DNA of 64,000 nucleotides from Clostridium neonatale (GTDB taxonomy: Bacteria > Bacillota > Clostridia > Clostridiales > Clostridiaceae), in contig NZ_LN890328.1 in assembly GCF_001458595.1 (NCBI RefSeq), positions 1,518,926 through 1,582,925 of the forward strand, written 5' to 3'. A program made the translations under genes and the position numbers. This document shows, one piece after another, positions 17,437 to 25,494 of the stretch. The notes under the pieces were generated by a model, which was not told the DNA's origin, did not search any database, and worked only from the letters and a program-made list of their open reading frames with translations. Position 1 is the stretch's first letter, and every line of letters begins with the position of its first letter.

Positions 17437-18177
17437 TTAATTAAAATCACTTTCACTCATACTGTTAACTGTATTTCTAATTACTTCTTGGAATTCTTTT
17501 TCCTTCTCTTCGTTCTGCTTTTTAAACTCTCCATCAGTTAGTCCAACAGTGTCCTTATATTGAGGAAGTAAATAATAACTTACATGTTGAGTCATATTCT
17601 CTGGTATAGGTTCGGTACCTGCCATATATAAATAGCTTCTTTTAGCTTTAATTTTACCTTCTTTCATTAACTTGATAGCTTCTGATACAGAAATCTCTCC
17701 ATTAACATTATCAATAAAAGTATTACCCATAACATTATATGCTAAATCTTTAACACTTCCTTGCTTAGAGCCATCTGCACCATAGTAACTACCTGCATAA
17801 TTTGAATAAGTTATCATTCCACCATACATGTCAAAATAATACTCTTTTCCACCATCTGTAAATGTTGTATCTGTTAGTCTGAAATGAGTTTGTCGGTCAA
17901 AATAGTACCAATCGCCTGATATATTAGTCCAACCTGTTGAAAATTGCCCATCTTTAACATAGGCTACTTTGTATGGATCTCCGTTAACTATATTCCAACC
18001 ATCTGTCAAATTACTAGTATTTAACGATGCGATATCTCCATTTTTTACATCTGGAATAGTACCATCCTTTCTTATTGTATTTGTGTCAAACGACCTAGCA
18101 TAAACAGGTGAAGTAAGTACCCCAGCTAATAGAAATACACCTACACCTCTTACTAATAACTTTTTTATACTTTTCAT
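17437..18177 (-). CDS. Secreted protein with choline-binding-type wall repeat
   Basis: 246 residues from MKSIKKLLVRGVG. The ATG at 18175-18177 has GGGAGGAC upstream and opens a clear signal peptide (KKLL, hydrophobic core, cleavage near VYA-RS). One or two degenerate wall-binding repeats follow (FSTGWTNISGDWYYFD, then DGGKEYYFDMYGGM). The C-terminal half (NVNGEISVSEAIKLMKEGKI, charged helix EEKEKEFQEV) has no family I recognise. The longer reading would overlap the stop of the upstream gene. It forms a two-gene operon with 18194-18922. Probably cell-surface located. Confidence 0.75.
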   Translation of the reverse strand: MKSIKKLLVRGVGVFLLAGVLTSPVYARSFDTNTIRKDGTIPDVKNGDIASLNTSNLTDGWNIVNGDPYKVAYVKDGQFSTGWTNISGDWYYFDRQTHFRLTDTTFTDGGKEYYFDMYGGMITYSNYAGSYYGADGSKQGSVKDLAYNVMGNTFIDNVNGEISVSEAIKLMKEGKIKAKRSYLYMAGTEPIPENMTQHVSYYLLPQYKDTVGLTDGEFKKQNEEKEKEFQEVIRNTVNSMSESDFN

Positions 18178-18193
18178 TAACAGTCCTCCCATT

Positions 18194-18922
18194 TTACCAT
18201 TTAATATCATCTTTAGTGAAAGACTGTGGATTCTTAAAGTATGCTATCATAACAACTTTATTATCCATTGTTAAATAGAAAGTTAATTGATACTTCTGAC
18301 CATCTTCTATATATGTTAAATCTATTGCTTGCATTGCCTGTAACTTAGACCATGCTGGGCAATTATAACATAAATCATAACTATTAATTTGTTTACTTAC
18401 TTCATCACTATGAATTGCTCTTATAATTCCTTGTGTTGCATATGTTTTTCTAATGTCTGATATCGTATCGCCTAATTTTATCCCCTTACTTGTCTTAAAA
18501 TCTTCATCTTTACCATCTTCCCAATAAATCTGATAAGCATATGAATATCCTTTCTCTTTTGTATAGTCTATAAAGTTTTTGGTTCTATTCTCAGAAGCAT
18601 TATTAAAATCTGACCTTGATAATGTAACGTCATTACTGCTGGCAGTTGAATTTTTCACACCATCATTGCTTGTACTACTACTGCTAATCCATTGTCCATC
18701 ACCATTTAAGTAATATCCATCTATGGTTGTATTACGTGCCATATAACCACTTGAATAAAAATAGTACCACTTTCCATCAATTTCTCTCCAGCCTTTAGCA
18801 TAAGACTTACCTTCTGTATACCACCAGCCAGTATTATCCTTTTTCCACTCTGCGTGTGCATTTATTGGCACTCCAATTATAATTGCTGTAGCCAATAAAC
18901 TTGTTAATAATCTCTTTTTCAT
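18194..18922 (-). CDS. Secreted protein with choline-binding-type wall repeat, leader-controlled
   Basis: 242 residues. A signal peptide (MKKRLLTSLLATAIIIGV, cleavage near AHA-EW) is followed by two wall-binding repeats, WKKDNTGWWYTEGKSYAKGW and EIDGKWYYFYSSGYMA. After a Ser/Asn linker, a C-terminal domain (about 110-242) contains KGIKLGDTISDIRKTYATQG and YQLTFYLTMDNKVVMIAYF. The pair 'lG.t...v...yG' and a strand ending in a hydrophobic residue is seen in small secreted domains of unknown role. The ribosome-binding site AAAGGAG partly overlaps a long inverted repeat in the 5' leader (18934-19135). Confidence 0.75.
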   Translation of the reverse strand: MKKRLLTSLLATAIIIGVPINAHAEWKKDNTGWWYTEGKSYAKGWREIDGKWYYFYSSGYMARNTTIDGYYLNGDGQWISSSSTSNDGVKNSTASSNDVTLSRSDFNNASENRTKNFIDYTKEKGYSYAYQIYWEDGKDEDFKTSKGIKLGDTISDIRKTYATQGIIRAIHSDEVSKQINSYDLCYNCPAWSKLQAMQAIDLTYIEDGQKYQLTFYLTMDNKVVMIAYFKNPQSFTKDDIKW

Positions 18923-18933
18923 TGCTATCTCTC

Positions 18934-19135
18934 CTTTGTAATATAAATAAAAAGAGCTCAGCCAAATAACATAACATTATCAAACCGTAGCTCTATTACT
19001 GCGATTTTCTCAAGAATACCCCTAATAGCAAAGTAACCAAACTCTGCCACTAGGAATACTTTTGAGAAAACAAGAACAAGGTGCAGAAGTATGCGTCCAC
19101 ACTAATACACCTTGTCATAAATTTATATTACAAAG
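18934..19135 (-). promoter_or_regulatory. Structured 5' leader with terminator hairpin, unassigned
   Basis: On the minus strand: a 15-base 5' arm (CTTTGTAATATAAAT, 19121-19135), a hairpin CAAGGTG/CACCTTG, and a long hairpin TTTTCTCAA/TTGAGAAAA with inner CCUAGUGGC/GCUAUUAGG. A terminator with arms AGAGCT/AGCTCT and a T-run follows, then a 3' arm complementary to the 5' arm (18934-18948) that touches the AAAGGAG site. This is the layout of an attenuator or riboswitch. It did not match the c-di-GMP, T-box or cobalamin signatures I know. Confidence 0.5.
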
Positions 19136-19172
19136 TCACAAACTTAAGGCTACTGTATAAACACTTCCACTA

Positions 19173-19201
19173 TTGAAATTATATATTAATTTCGTTATAA
19201 T
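19173..19201 (+). promoter_or_regulatory. Consensus sigma-A promoter for candidate small RNA
   Basis: TTGAAA (19173-19178), 17-bp spacer and TATAAT (19196-19201) on the plus strand. The predicted start is near 19208. No credible protein gene follows closely. Confidence 0.7.
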
Positions 19202-19207
19202 GAATGT

Positions 19208-19300
19208 GTGTATCGCAGACTTTGTCTGTATCGTGTGATGCTAACCCATCATGCCTTGTCTCCAACTATTGGCGTAGTTGGAGATGGTACACCCTTTTTA
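19208..19300 (+). ncRNA. Compact candidate small RNA with three hairpins and terminator
   Basis: Closing stem GTGTA/TACAC (19208-19212 with 19288-19292) encloses CAGAC/GTCTG (19216-19220 with 19224-19228), TGATG/CATCA (19236-19240 with 19247-19251) and a perfect 10-bp stem TCTCCAACTA/TAGTTGGAGA (19259-19268 with 19275-19284). Five T residues follow at 19295-19299. Promoter, nested structure and terminator together make an independent RNA of about 90 nt plausible. A 69-codon open frame crosses it but has no ribosome-binding site. Family unknown. Confidence 0.55.
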
Positions 19301-19935
19301 TTATTCTTGTTTATCTCAATAACAATTTTAGCATACACAAAAGGTAATATCAACTTTAAAATACATAATACTCCAGCAATTCTTTATATCCTCTATATTT
19401 TCTATAATAATCACTAACTTCAATATCTTTATTAATAATATGTGTATCTCTATACCTTCGTACTATTTTCATAATGATATCCACTATATCATTATCCTTA
19501 CCTTCATTATTACTCTCTATATGTAGAATAATGCTTGTACTTCAACTCTTTCTTTTTATTTCTTCTCTTTAAATAATTTTATAACTCATGTATACAATTA
19601 TTATACTTTATCTAATCTGTTACTATAAATTAATCATGCTATAGCCTATTTTTATAGCTTTATTAACTATATAATCATCTTATTCAATACTAATTTCTAT
19701 ATATTCTAAAGTGCTTCTGTAATGTAAAATCAAAGTAATTTGTACTTTATTACAATATCTTGTTTTAATTAATTTCTAACTTATTTATTTATCTAACATA
19801 AAATCGTATATTGCAGAAATCATCCTTTTTCTTATTCAGATATCGCTTTTTTTATAAATATTTCAAATAAAATACTGCCTCTGACTACGTTTTTTATATT
19901 GTAGTTCCGCTAATTTAATAAATATCTTCCTCTTT
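19301..19935. other. Very AT-rich intergenic stretch without gene
   Basis: No frame with start signals on either strand and no clear repeat or hairpin beyond chance for this composition. Confidence 0.5.
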
Positions 19936-19978
19936 AATACTGGTGAACATGATTATTTTCATGTCGTCAGTATTTTTT
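19936..19978 (+). terminator. Terminator upstream of the methylase leader
   Basis: AATACTG/CAGTATT (19936-19942 with 19968-19974) with inner ACATG/CATGT, then a T-run. It could shield the following gene from upstream transcription or be the first stage of its control. Confidence 0.65.
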
Positions 19979-20009
19979 ACTTTTCAAGATGTTTCTCAAA
20001 AACAGTGAG

Positions 20010-20157
20010 TTAGATTTATACCTTTTGTTCTTAGGAGATATAAATCTAAATATTAAAAAAGAGTTACTAATATTTATGTCAGTTACCCCATTCTTATATG
20101 TGACATTTCTAAATCTCCTTAAGAACCAATTTTAGTACTTAAGGAGGAAACAAAAGG
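20010..20157 (+). promoter_or_regulatory. Translational attenuator-like leader of the methylase gene
   Basis: Hairpin A: TTAGATTTATA/TATAAATCTAA (20010-20020 with 20039-20049). Its loop CCTTTTGTT (20021-20029) is perfectly complementary to AACAAAAGG (20149-20157), the spacer between the ribosome-binding site and the start. Hairpin B: CTCCTTAAG/CTTAAGGAG (20115-20123 with 20138-20146) hides the AGGAGG site. The loop of A also contains CTTAGGAGAT, which can pair with the anti-site strand of B with one bulge. A 19-codon leader peptide runs into hairpin B. The layout is like erm/cat attenuators. Confidence 0.65.
20076..20135 (+). CDS. Leader peptide, 19 residues
   Basis: MSVTPFLYVTFLNLLKNQF, stop TAG at 20133-20135, three bases before the 3' arm of the hairpin that hides the downstream ribosome-binding site. 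Codons 14-16 lie in the 5' arm (20115-20123), so a ribosome stalled there would open the hairpin. Its own ribosome-binding site is weak (GAG about 13 bases upstream). Existence as a translated peptide is inferred from position and parallels with erm leaders. Confidence 0.5.
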   Translation: MSVTPFLYVTFLNLLKNQF

Positions 20158-21401
20158 TGTATAAGAAAGATATAAAAATAGAAGTCAACAAAATTTTGTG
20201 GGAGAGAATGATAAACAAGGTTAAAATGGACTTTAAAAGGTCATATGTTCAAACTGATTGTCTGTTAATAGTCATGCTTCTTTCACTATATAAGAAAAAT
20301 TCAACTGAAAGGTCACAAGATAATCTATATCTTGCAATAAAGAAGCCAGACGAATTATCGGATAAAAACTATATTGATAAAACAATTGCTGTGTATGATG
20401 AGTTGCTTAATCTTATGATTGATAGTAACGATAAGCTTACTTATAGTCAAGTAATAGAACTTGCTATTGCTGATTATCTAGTACTTCCATTATCATTATA
20501 TACTGACAATATTTCACCACTCTATAAAATTATCGGTTCAAAAAATAATACTATGCAGAAAGCTACTGCTACAGCTGTAGAAAATATGAAACTTAAAGCT
20601 TCCGAAATGACATTAATTGATGGATGCTGTGCAACTGGTTCATTATTTTTCGGATTAGACACCTATAATTGGAAAGGTGTAACCCTTAATGATATGAACC
20701 CTTTAAGAACCAACTTTCTAAATGTATTAAAAAAAGAACCATTAAAGCTCATAAAATTAATACTTGATACTGACCTTACATTCATTAATCAACCAGATAC
20801 CAAAAATCCTATACTTTCAAAGTATAAAGCTAATCTTAAGGCTTATAAAGAAAAGCGTAAAAACTACAAAAAAGTTGACTGCAATGTACAAATTGCATTT
20901 GAAATGCTTATAGTTCAATGTATTGATAAGCAATATGTAGAGCAAAAAAATGATATTATTAATCGTACTTTAAGGTTTCTTCCAGCTTCTATAAAACTTC
21001 AAAATGCTACAATAACACAAAAAGACTGTCTTAGATATCTAGAAAATGATACTGTTAAAAAACTAATATTACTCGATGTTCCTTATATGGGGTCTGAAAA
21101 AGAATGTGGTATTAAAGATTATAACTATAAAAAATTTCATAAAAAAGTGGCTGATTTGTTATATAAAGCTGAATACCCCTTCATATATTATTGTAGGAGT
21201 TCTGCTCCTAAATCTGATAGAAGCAAGTCTCAAGAAGATAAAGCAAATATTATGAAAATGAAGCTTGGTCAATACTTCTTAAATAAAGGCTATTATTTTC
21301 AAAAAGTACATCTTGAAAAAGATACTGAACTTATGATTTCTAATGTACATTACTCAGAATCGCAATTTTTATGGAATAATTTTTCTGAGAGCTTATTGTA
21401 A
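20157..21401 (+). CDS. D12-like adenine-specific methyltransferase, variant motif IV
   Basis: 414 residues, GTG start with AGGAGG about 9 bases upstream. LIDGCCATGSLFFGL (from about residue 153) is an AdoMet-binding motif I like 'DPFCGSGS.f'. TLNDMNPLRTNFLNVLK (176-192) matches the D12 class 'yNDiN..L.n' segment. LILLDVPYMGSE (303-314) stands where DPPY is expected; DVPY is unusual and reminiscent of the NIPY-type motif of rRNA methylases. No restriction gene is nearby. The only plus-strand gene in this zone, with its own elaborate leader. DNA methylation is the default reading; RNA methylation is possible given the attenuator. Confidence 0.7.
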   Translation: MYKKDIKIEVNKILWERMINKVKMDFKRSYVQTDCLLIVMLLSLYKKNSTERSQDNLYLAIKKPDELSDKNYIDKTIAVYDELLNLMIDSNDKLTYSQVIELAIADYLVLPLSLYTDNISPLYKIIGSKNNTMQKATATAVENMKLKASEMTLIDGCCATGSLFFGLDTYNWKGVTLNDMNPLRTNFLNVLKKEPLKLIKLILDTDLTFINQPDTKNPILSKYKANLKAYKEKRKNYKKVDCNVQIAFEMLIVQCIDKQYVEQKNDIINRTLRFLPASIKLQNATITQKDCLRYLENDTVKKLILLDVPYMGSEKECGIKDYNYKKFHKKVADLLYKAEYPFIYYCRSSAPKSDRSKSQEDKANIMKMKLGQYFLNKGYYFQKVHLEKDTELMISNVHYSESQFLWNNFSESLL

Positions 21402-21409
21402 AATAAGCC

Positions 21410-21433
21410 AACAGTCACTTATATGTGGCTGTT
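21410..21433. terminator. Hairpin after the methylase gene
   Basis: AACAGTCAC/GTGGCTGTT with one G-T pair and a 6-base loop, 9 bases after the stop. No strong T-run on the plus strand. Confidence 0.45.
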
Positions 21434-21490
21434 AGCTCTATATTATTTATAATATTCGTATCTGTTTAAATTTTTTAATTCATAAACTAA

Positions 21491-21829
21491 TCATTTCCAA
21501 CTTACACGGTATTTTTCTTGTAAAACTGAGTCCATATTATTATCAACTAAAAAAAAATATATTTCATCCAAAAATTTGTCTTTGTCATTCTTGTTAATAA
21601 CAAAATGTTTATCAAAGGTGGACTCACCTTCAATAGAAACATCTTCTATTGATGCCAAACTCAAATCTTCTCCAAATTCCCATACTAACATAGGTATTGT
21701 TAAATTGAAGCCTTTATAATTCATATATACTTCGTCTTTGTCATTCTTTTCATAAACTTTAATTTTCAAATCGATATCTCTGTTTATATATAACATGAAC
21801 TTTTGTTTATCTATACTATTCCATAACAT
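21491..21829 (-). CDS. Probable immunity protein of truncated toxin cassette
   Basis: 112 residues from MLWNSIDKQKFMLY; the ATG at 21827-21829 has GAGGAATG upstream (ATG at 21833-21835 is an alternative). Soluble, strand-rich and acidic with YMNYKGFNLTIPMLVWEFG and FDKHFVINKNDKDKFLDEI. No family recognised. It starts 13 bases after the stop of the toxin at 21843, with a ribosome-binding site overlapping that end. Pairing with that toxin is inferred from position. Confidence 0.55.
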   Translation of the reverse strand: MLWNSIDKQKFMLYINRDIDLKIKVYEKNDKDEVYMNYKGFNLTIPMLVWEFGEDLSLASIEDVSIEGESTFDKHFVINKNDKDKFLDEIYFFLVDNNMDSVLQEKYRVSWK

Positions 21830-21842
21830 ACACATTCCTCCT

Positions 21843-23160
21843 CTAATATGTGTCAAAATATTCATCATATAATCCAGTACACGCATCCATTCCTGGATTT
21901 CCTTTTGTTGCTGATTTAATAATCTGTTCTGGTGTTTTACCACTTTTTATTAAGTTTTCATATGAATTCTTTTCTGCCCTAACCAATGCAGCATTATATC
22001 CATCAATATTTTTGATATTACCATTAGAATCAATATATGCTTGTATTCGTGATTGATTTCTATATTCATTTACCGCTCTAGCAACATCTTCTGTACTCGC
22101 TCCTTCTGAAAACATATTTGAAACCATTTGCTGTGCCGCACCTTCATTTCTATTATGATAAGCTATTCTATCTTGTCTATACCCTTCCACTGCAATTGGG
22201 TCATCCCATTCTCCTTTAACAAATGAAGCTAAGCTACCATCTTCGCTAGGTCGATACCCATACACTGCATTAGGGTCTTCTATAGCATCTTTTAGAACCT
22301 TAGGATTATCTGATGGATTATGTTTGTACTTGAATCCAAAATTAGTTTTATTGCCACCCTTTTTAATATTTCCAGCCCCACTACCAGCAACAGCCTTTGA
22401 CATTCCACTTTTAGCTACTATACCACAAGTTATTCCACCTTCAAAGAGCATCCCTACGGTAAAATCTGCAGCTAGTTGTGCATACTGTTCATTAACTTTT
22501 GGATCAAACCCATATTGTTCTGTAGAAATCAAGTATACTTTTTTATTATACTCTACAAAATCATTGGGTGTCTTAAAATAATCATTTAATGCATTCTTCT
22601 TATATCGCCATGGTGCATCATGTACTATCTTTCCTTGAATTTCTTGCGCAGTAAAATCAAGATTTTTATTATAAGCTCGTTCAAACATTGATTTCTTATA
22701 TAAGTTATAATTATAGTCAACATCAATTGCTCTCTTATATCCTCCTGGATTATCTGGCAGAAACTTAAACTGTCTAGCCCCTCCAGTTCCAATATATCCC
22801 TCAGCCTTCGCTGTGCCAACATACCATTTTCCATCTAATCCTTTTACTTTTACCTTCTGACCTTCAATATAATTGCCAGCTCTATTATATACTGGTAAAT
22901 TGGCAACATTAATTGCTCCATTTGTCTGCTTTTTCCCTGTTGGTATTACTGCATTATTATACACTGTTGTTCCTGTGGCTGCTATAAGACTTTTTTGCAA
23001 ATTTCCCATATTCTTATTTATCGGCTTTGTTTGATTTTGTATTACCGTTTTCTTACTTGATTTAGTTCCATTTATTGCTAATGTAAGCCTATTTTCCGCT
23101 TTCTTTACTATAGGTGAGCTTTTTATAGCATTTTTTACTTTTCCGATTACTCCTAATGCA
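21843..23160 (-). pseudogene. 5'-truncated polymorphic toxin (shared N-part, own tail)
   Basis: Open from about 23160, with the frame reading SEKAALGVIGKVKNAIKSSP before MGNLQKSLIAATGTT. Positions 22354-23066 are nearly the same as 26522-27266, the delivery part of the intact toxin. After GAGNIKKGG the tail is different: NKTNFGFKYKHNPSDN, then GEWDDPIAVEGYRQDRIAYH and GNPGMDACTGLYDEYF. I cannot name its activity. The native 5' end is missing: at about 23155-23160 it joins the end of an unrelated small gene. Translation could start at the ATG at 23007-23009, but no good ribosome-binding site is there. Probably a silent or donor cassette. Confidence 0.65.
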
Positions 23161-23398
23161 GCTTTTTCACTGGAACATTTCTATTTACTTTCATCAAACC
23201 ATATTCATCCAATACATCAATAGTGTCTTCATCCTCTATCACAATTATTGGTCCAACATATTCAAGGTTGTAAGTTTGCCAATCATCTCCTACTATATCC
23301 TTTTATATGTCTTCAAAATAGGAAATCAGTTCTTATTTCATTACTTCCGAAACATTGTGTAGTTGCCTAATTTCCTCAAATGTATATATTTTTATCAT
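23153..23398 (-). pseudogene. Frameshifted small gene joined to toxin cassette
   Basis: Starts with GGAGGAGAAAAG and ATG, reads MIKIYTFEEIRQLHNVSEVMK and stops. A second frame then carries WQTYNLEYVGPIIVIEDEDT, followed by VLDEYGLMKVNRNVPVKKLH and a stop at 23153-23155. The good ribosome-binding site and sensible acidic second half suggest a once intact protein of about 80 residues. No family recognised. Its end overlaps the breakpoint of the truncated toxin. Confidence 0.5.
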
Positions 23399-23410
23399 TC
23401 TTTTCTCCTC

Positions 23411-23956
23411 CTACAATAAGCTTACAGTCCCCATTTTTTCTTCTCTGCTACTGTTGATGTAAAATGTTGCAGTAGTATCTACACTGCTATGACCTGCTAG
23501 TTTACTTACTGTTGAAATTGGTACTCCTCTATTAATTAACCTTGTACATAAAGTATGTCTAAAGGTATGAGGTTTTAATTTATTTATCATTCCTATCTCA
23601 TTAGTTAATCTTTCAAGCATTGTGTTTATTGCATCCCTTTTTAATACTCCTCTTTGACCTATTACTAGATATTCTGAATCTTTTACACTGTAATCTCTAT
23701 CTTTGATGTATTCCTTTATTCCATCAGCTAAATCGAATTTTAATGGTACTTCTCTAAACTTTCCTCCCTTACCATAGATTTTTATTGAGTAGTTTAGAAA
23801 ATCAATGTCCTTAATCTTAATGCTACATAGTTCACTTACTCTAACTCCTGTGTAAAGTAGTAACATTACAATTACCTTATTTCTTTTACTTACTTTTGAC
23901 TCATTTTGAATGTAAAACAATATCTTCTCAACCTCCTTATCACTGTAAACTTCCAC
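23411..23956 (-). CDS. Tyrosine recombinase, catalytic domain only
   Basis: 181 residues covering a full XerC/D-type catalytic domain: Arg in LLLYTGVRVSELCSI, HTFRHTLCTRL, LAGHSSVDTTATFY with His and the nucleophile Tyr. GTG start with TAGGAG six bases upstream, so it may be made as a separate polypeptide. The same frame continues upstream through two stop codons (reads IAYG-stop-EK-stop-VEVYSDKE) into the core-binding domain at 23957-24278. The ancestral gene was therefore a normal two-domain integrase of about 290 residues. Without the arm domain, activity is doubtful. Confidence 0.75.
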   Translation of the reverse strand: MEVYSDKEVEKILFYIQNESKVSKRNKVIVMLLLYTGVRVSELCSIKIKDIDFLNYSIKIYGKGGKFREVPLKFDLADGIKEYIKDRDYSVKDSEYLVIGQRGVLKRDAINTMLERLTNEIGMINKLKPHTFRHTLCTRLINRGVPISTVSKLAGHSSVDTTATFYINSSREEKMGTVSLL

Positions 23957-24278
23957 TTATTTCTCCTACCCGTAGGCTATCTTTACTCTGTCTTTAGAAT
24001 TTTCTACAACTATTTCTTTCATCTCACCAATTCCTACTAGGTATCTATTTAGTGCATGAATGCTATCTATCTTTTTATTGATAGTTGCTATCTCGTAGTT
24101 ACTTTCTACTAGAAAATTCTTATAGCTTACTACGTAGAATCGTTGTAGATCACCATTAAAATCAACTCCTTTACTTCCTAGAAATTCTATGAAAGCCTTA
24201 ATGTCTCCATATAGCTTTCAATGGACTCTTACCATCTTCAATTAGACTTAACTTGAAACTCTCTACTATCTCATTCAT
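23957..24278 (-). pseudogene. Integrase core-binding domain, frameshifted
   Basis: Begins MNEIVESFKLSLIEDGKSP, then loses frame around 24215-24235, and resumes as FIEFLGSKGVDFNGDLQRF, then YVVSYKNFLVESNYEIATIN, ending KIAYG at a TAG. Comparison with the 10135 fragment shows a small deletion after KSP. The YKNFLVESNYE part is the piece now fused to the VgrG remnant at 1733-1795. Confidence 0.75.
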
Positions 24279-24545
24279 TGTTATTACTCCCTTCAACCTT
24301 CTTTAACAGTTTTCTTATCCATTTATCTGTGTATCCTAATTTCTTAGCTAATTCTTTGCTATCGCTTACGGATTTGCCTTGAAGTTCTTTTATTGAATAA
24401 GCTTTAGAATGTAATCTCATAGAAAATTTACTTGTTGACCTTTAAAATATTCATGTATTTTTATAGTTACTTCTAACCCCAGTAATTCAATTAGTTCTTC
24501 ATATACTCCATTGAAATCTGATTTATCTATACTCAATCCCTCCCT
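24279..24545 (-). pseudogene. Mor-like HTH regulator remnant, frameshifted
   Basis: The first frame reads SDFNGVYEELIELLGLEVTI and KIHEYFKGQQVNF; after a one-base shift it continues MRLHSKAYSIKELQGKS and SKELAKKLGYTDKWIRKLL. This is the two-part layout of Mor-type proteins (I..iY.el.elIGlE...kI...f.G, then a helix-turn-helix). The end overlaps the integrase start (GGGAGTAATAAC), so the two were an operon. At 10150 only the last few codons of its homologue remain. Confidence 0.6.
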
Positions 24546-24555
24546 CTTGAAATAG

Positions 24556-24595
24556 AAAAAGAGTTAATGCTTCCTTAATTAGAAACATTAACTCT
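24556..24595. repeat. Hairpin repeat copy 4
   Basis: GAGTTAATG/CATTAACTC arms, loop CTTCCTTAATTAGAAA, nearly identical to copy 1. The next 100 bases (to about 24690) also match the region after copy 1. Confidence 0.7.
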
Positions 24596-25288
24596 CTTAT
24601 CAGATTTATAATATATATTTATCATCTATTTTAAATTCAGTTGATTTAGCCTTTATTTACAGTTTTTCAATCTGAATGCTACTGTTTTTTACATTCTCCT
24701 AAATATCTATTTTCTAATGCCTTATCGTTGCTTTTTAATATAGTCTAGTGATTGATGAATTGTATTTTCAGCTATTTATCTCATTGAATGATTTTATTAT
24801 TTATTAATTGGTTATTTAGTTAGATTTTCTACCTTGATTATTACTCTATTTCTTCATTGATTAGATTTTCTTTAACTGATACATTTATTATCTCTTACCT
24901 ATTAATTACTTAATTATTCTTTATTCTGATTAGTTCTTATTTATCATTTCTTCAATTTCTTTTATCCTTATTATTATTTTAAATTGAAATAGATTTTTAT
25001 TTATCTATTTCAATTCTTTTAAGTCCTTATCCCTCCTCCTCCCGTTACAATTTCCTAGTCCCGAGTTCCAAGTCTCTAGTTATTCTACTCAGCTATCCTA
25101 TTTATATGTTTTATTCTATCAATTCTTTTTATTTTTTAGTGATTTTCTATCTTTTATCCTAGATATATTATTGTTCTTAATTCTATTAACTTTTAAGTGG
25201 AATTATTGAACCTAGGATTTCCTAGCTTATCAGCTTATGTTAGTTTTTAACCCTAGTTATCTTAGCTTTTAAAATTATTTCATTTCAA

Positions 25289-25332
25289 GAAAAAAGGTTA
25301 ATGCTCCAATTGCTGAAATATTAACCTTTTTA
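25289..25332. repeat. Hairpin repeat copy 5, after the SUKH-3 immunity gene
   Basis: AAAAAAGGTTAAT/ATTAACCTTTTT arms, terminator-like both ways, followed by the TTTTTCACTACATTATTAAT segment shared with copies 2 and 3. Confidence 0.75.
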
Positions 25333-25494
25333 ACTTTTTTCACTACATTATTAATATTATGCTATGAGAATTATTCAGGATTCTATTATCTTTATATACA
25401 CTTTTTAAATATTTATTTTTATTCAGTATAAACTCTTCTAATTATGAATCTAATTTTATGCTGTTAATTAAATATCTATATAGCTAATTTAATT

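Larger units (their letters stand above)
24546..25494. other. Non-coding repeat-bearing region, diverged copy of 10.2-10.9 kb
   Basis: No credible gene. It carries the 24556 and 25289 hairpin repeats and, between them, segments matching 10200-10850 in the same order (for example CTTATCGTTGCTTTTT near 24722 and GTCCCGAGTTCC near 25056). The region separates the integrase remnant from the SUKH-3 immunity gene. Confidence 0.6.

Noticed and set aside
18934..19135. c-di-GMP, T-box, lysine or cobalamin riboswitch
   Set aside because: None of the conserved core motifs of these classes could be found; left as unassigned leader.
19208..19417. 69-codon plus-strand open frame
   Set aside because: No ribosome-binding site, and it covers a nested hairpin and terminator structure; better read as a small RNA.
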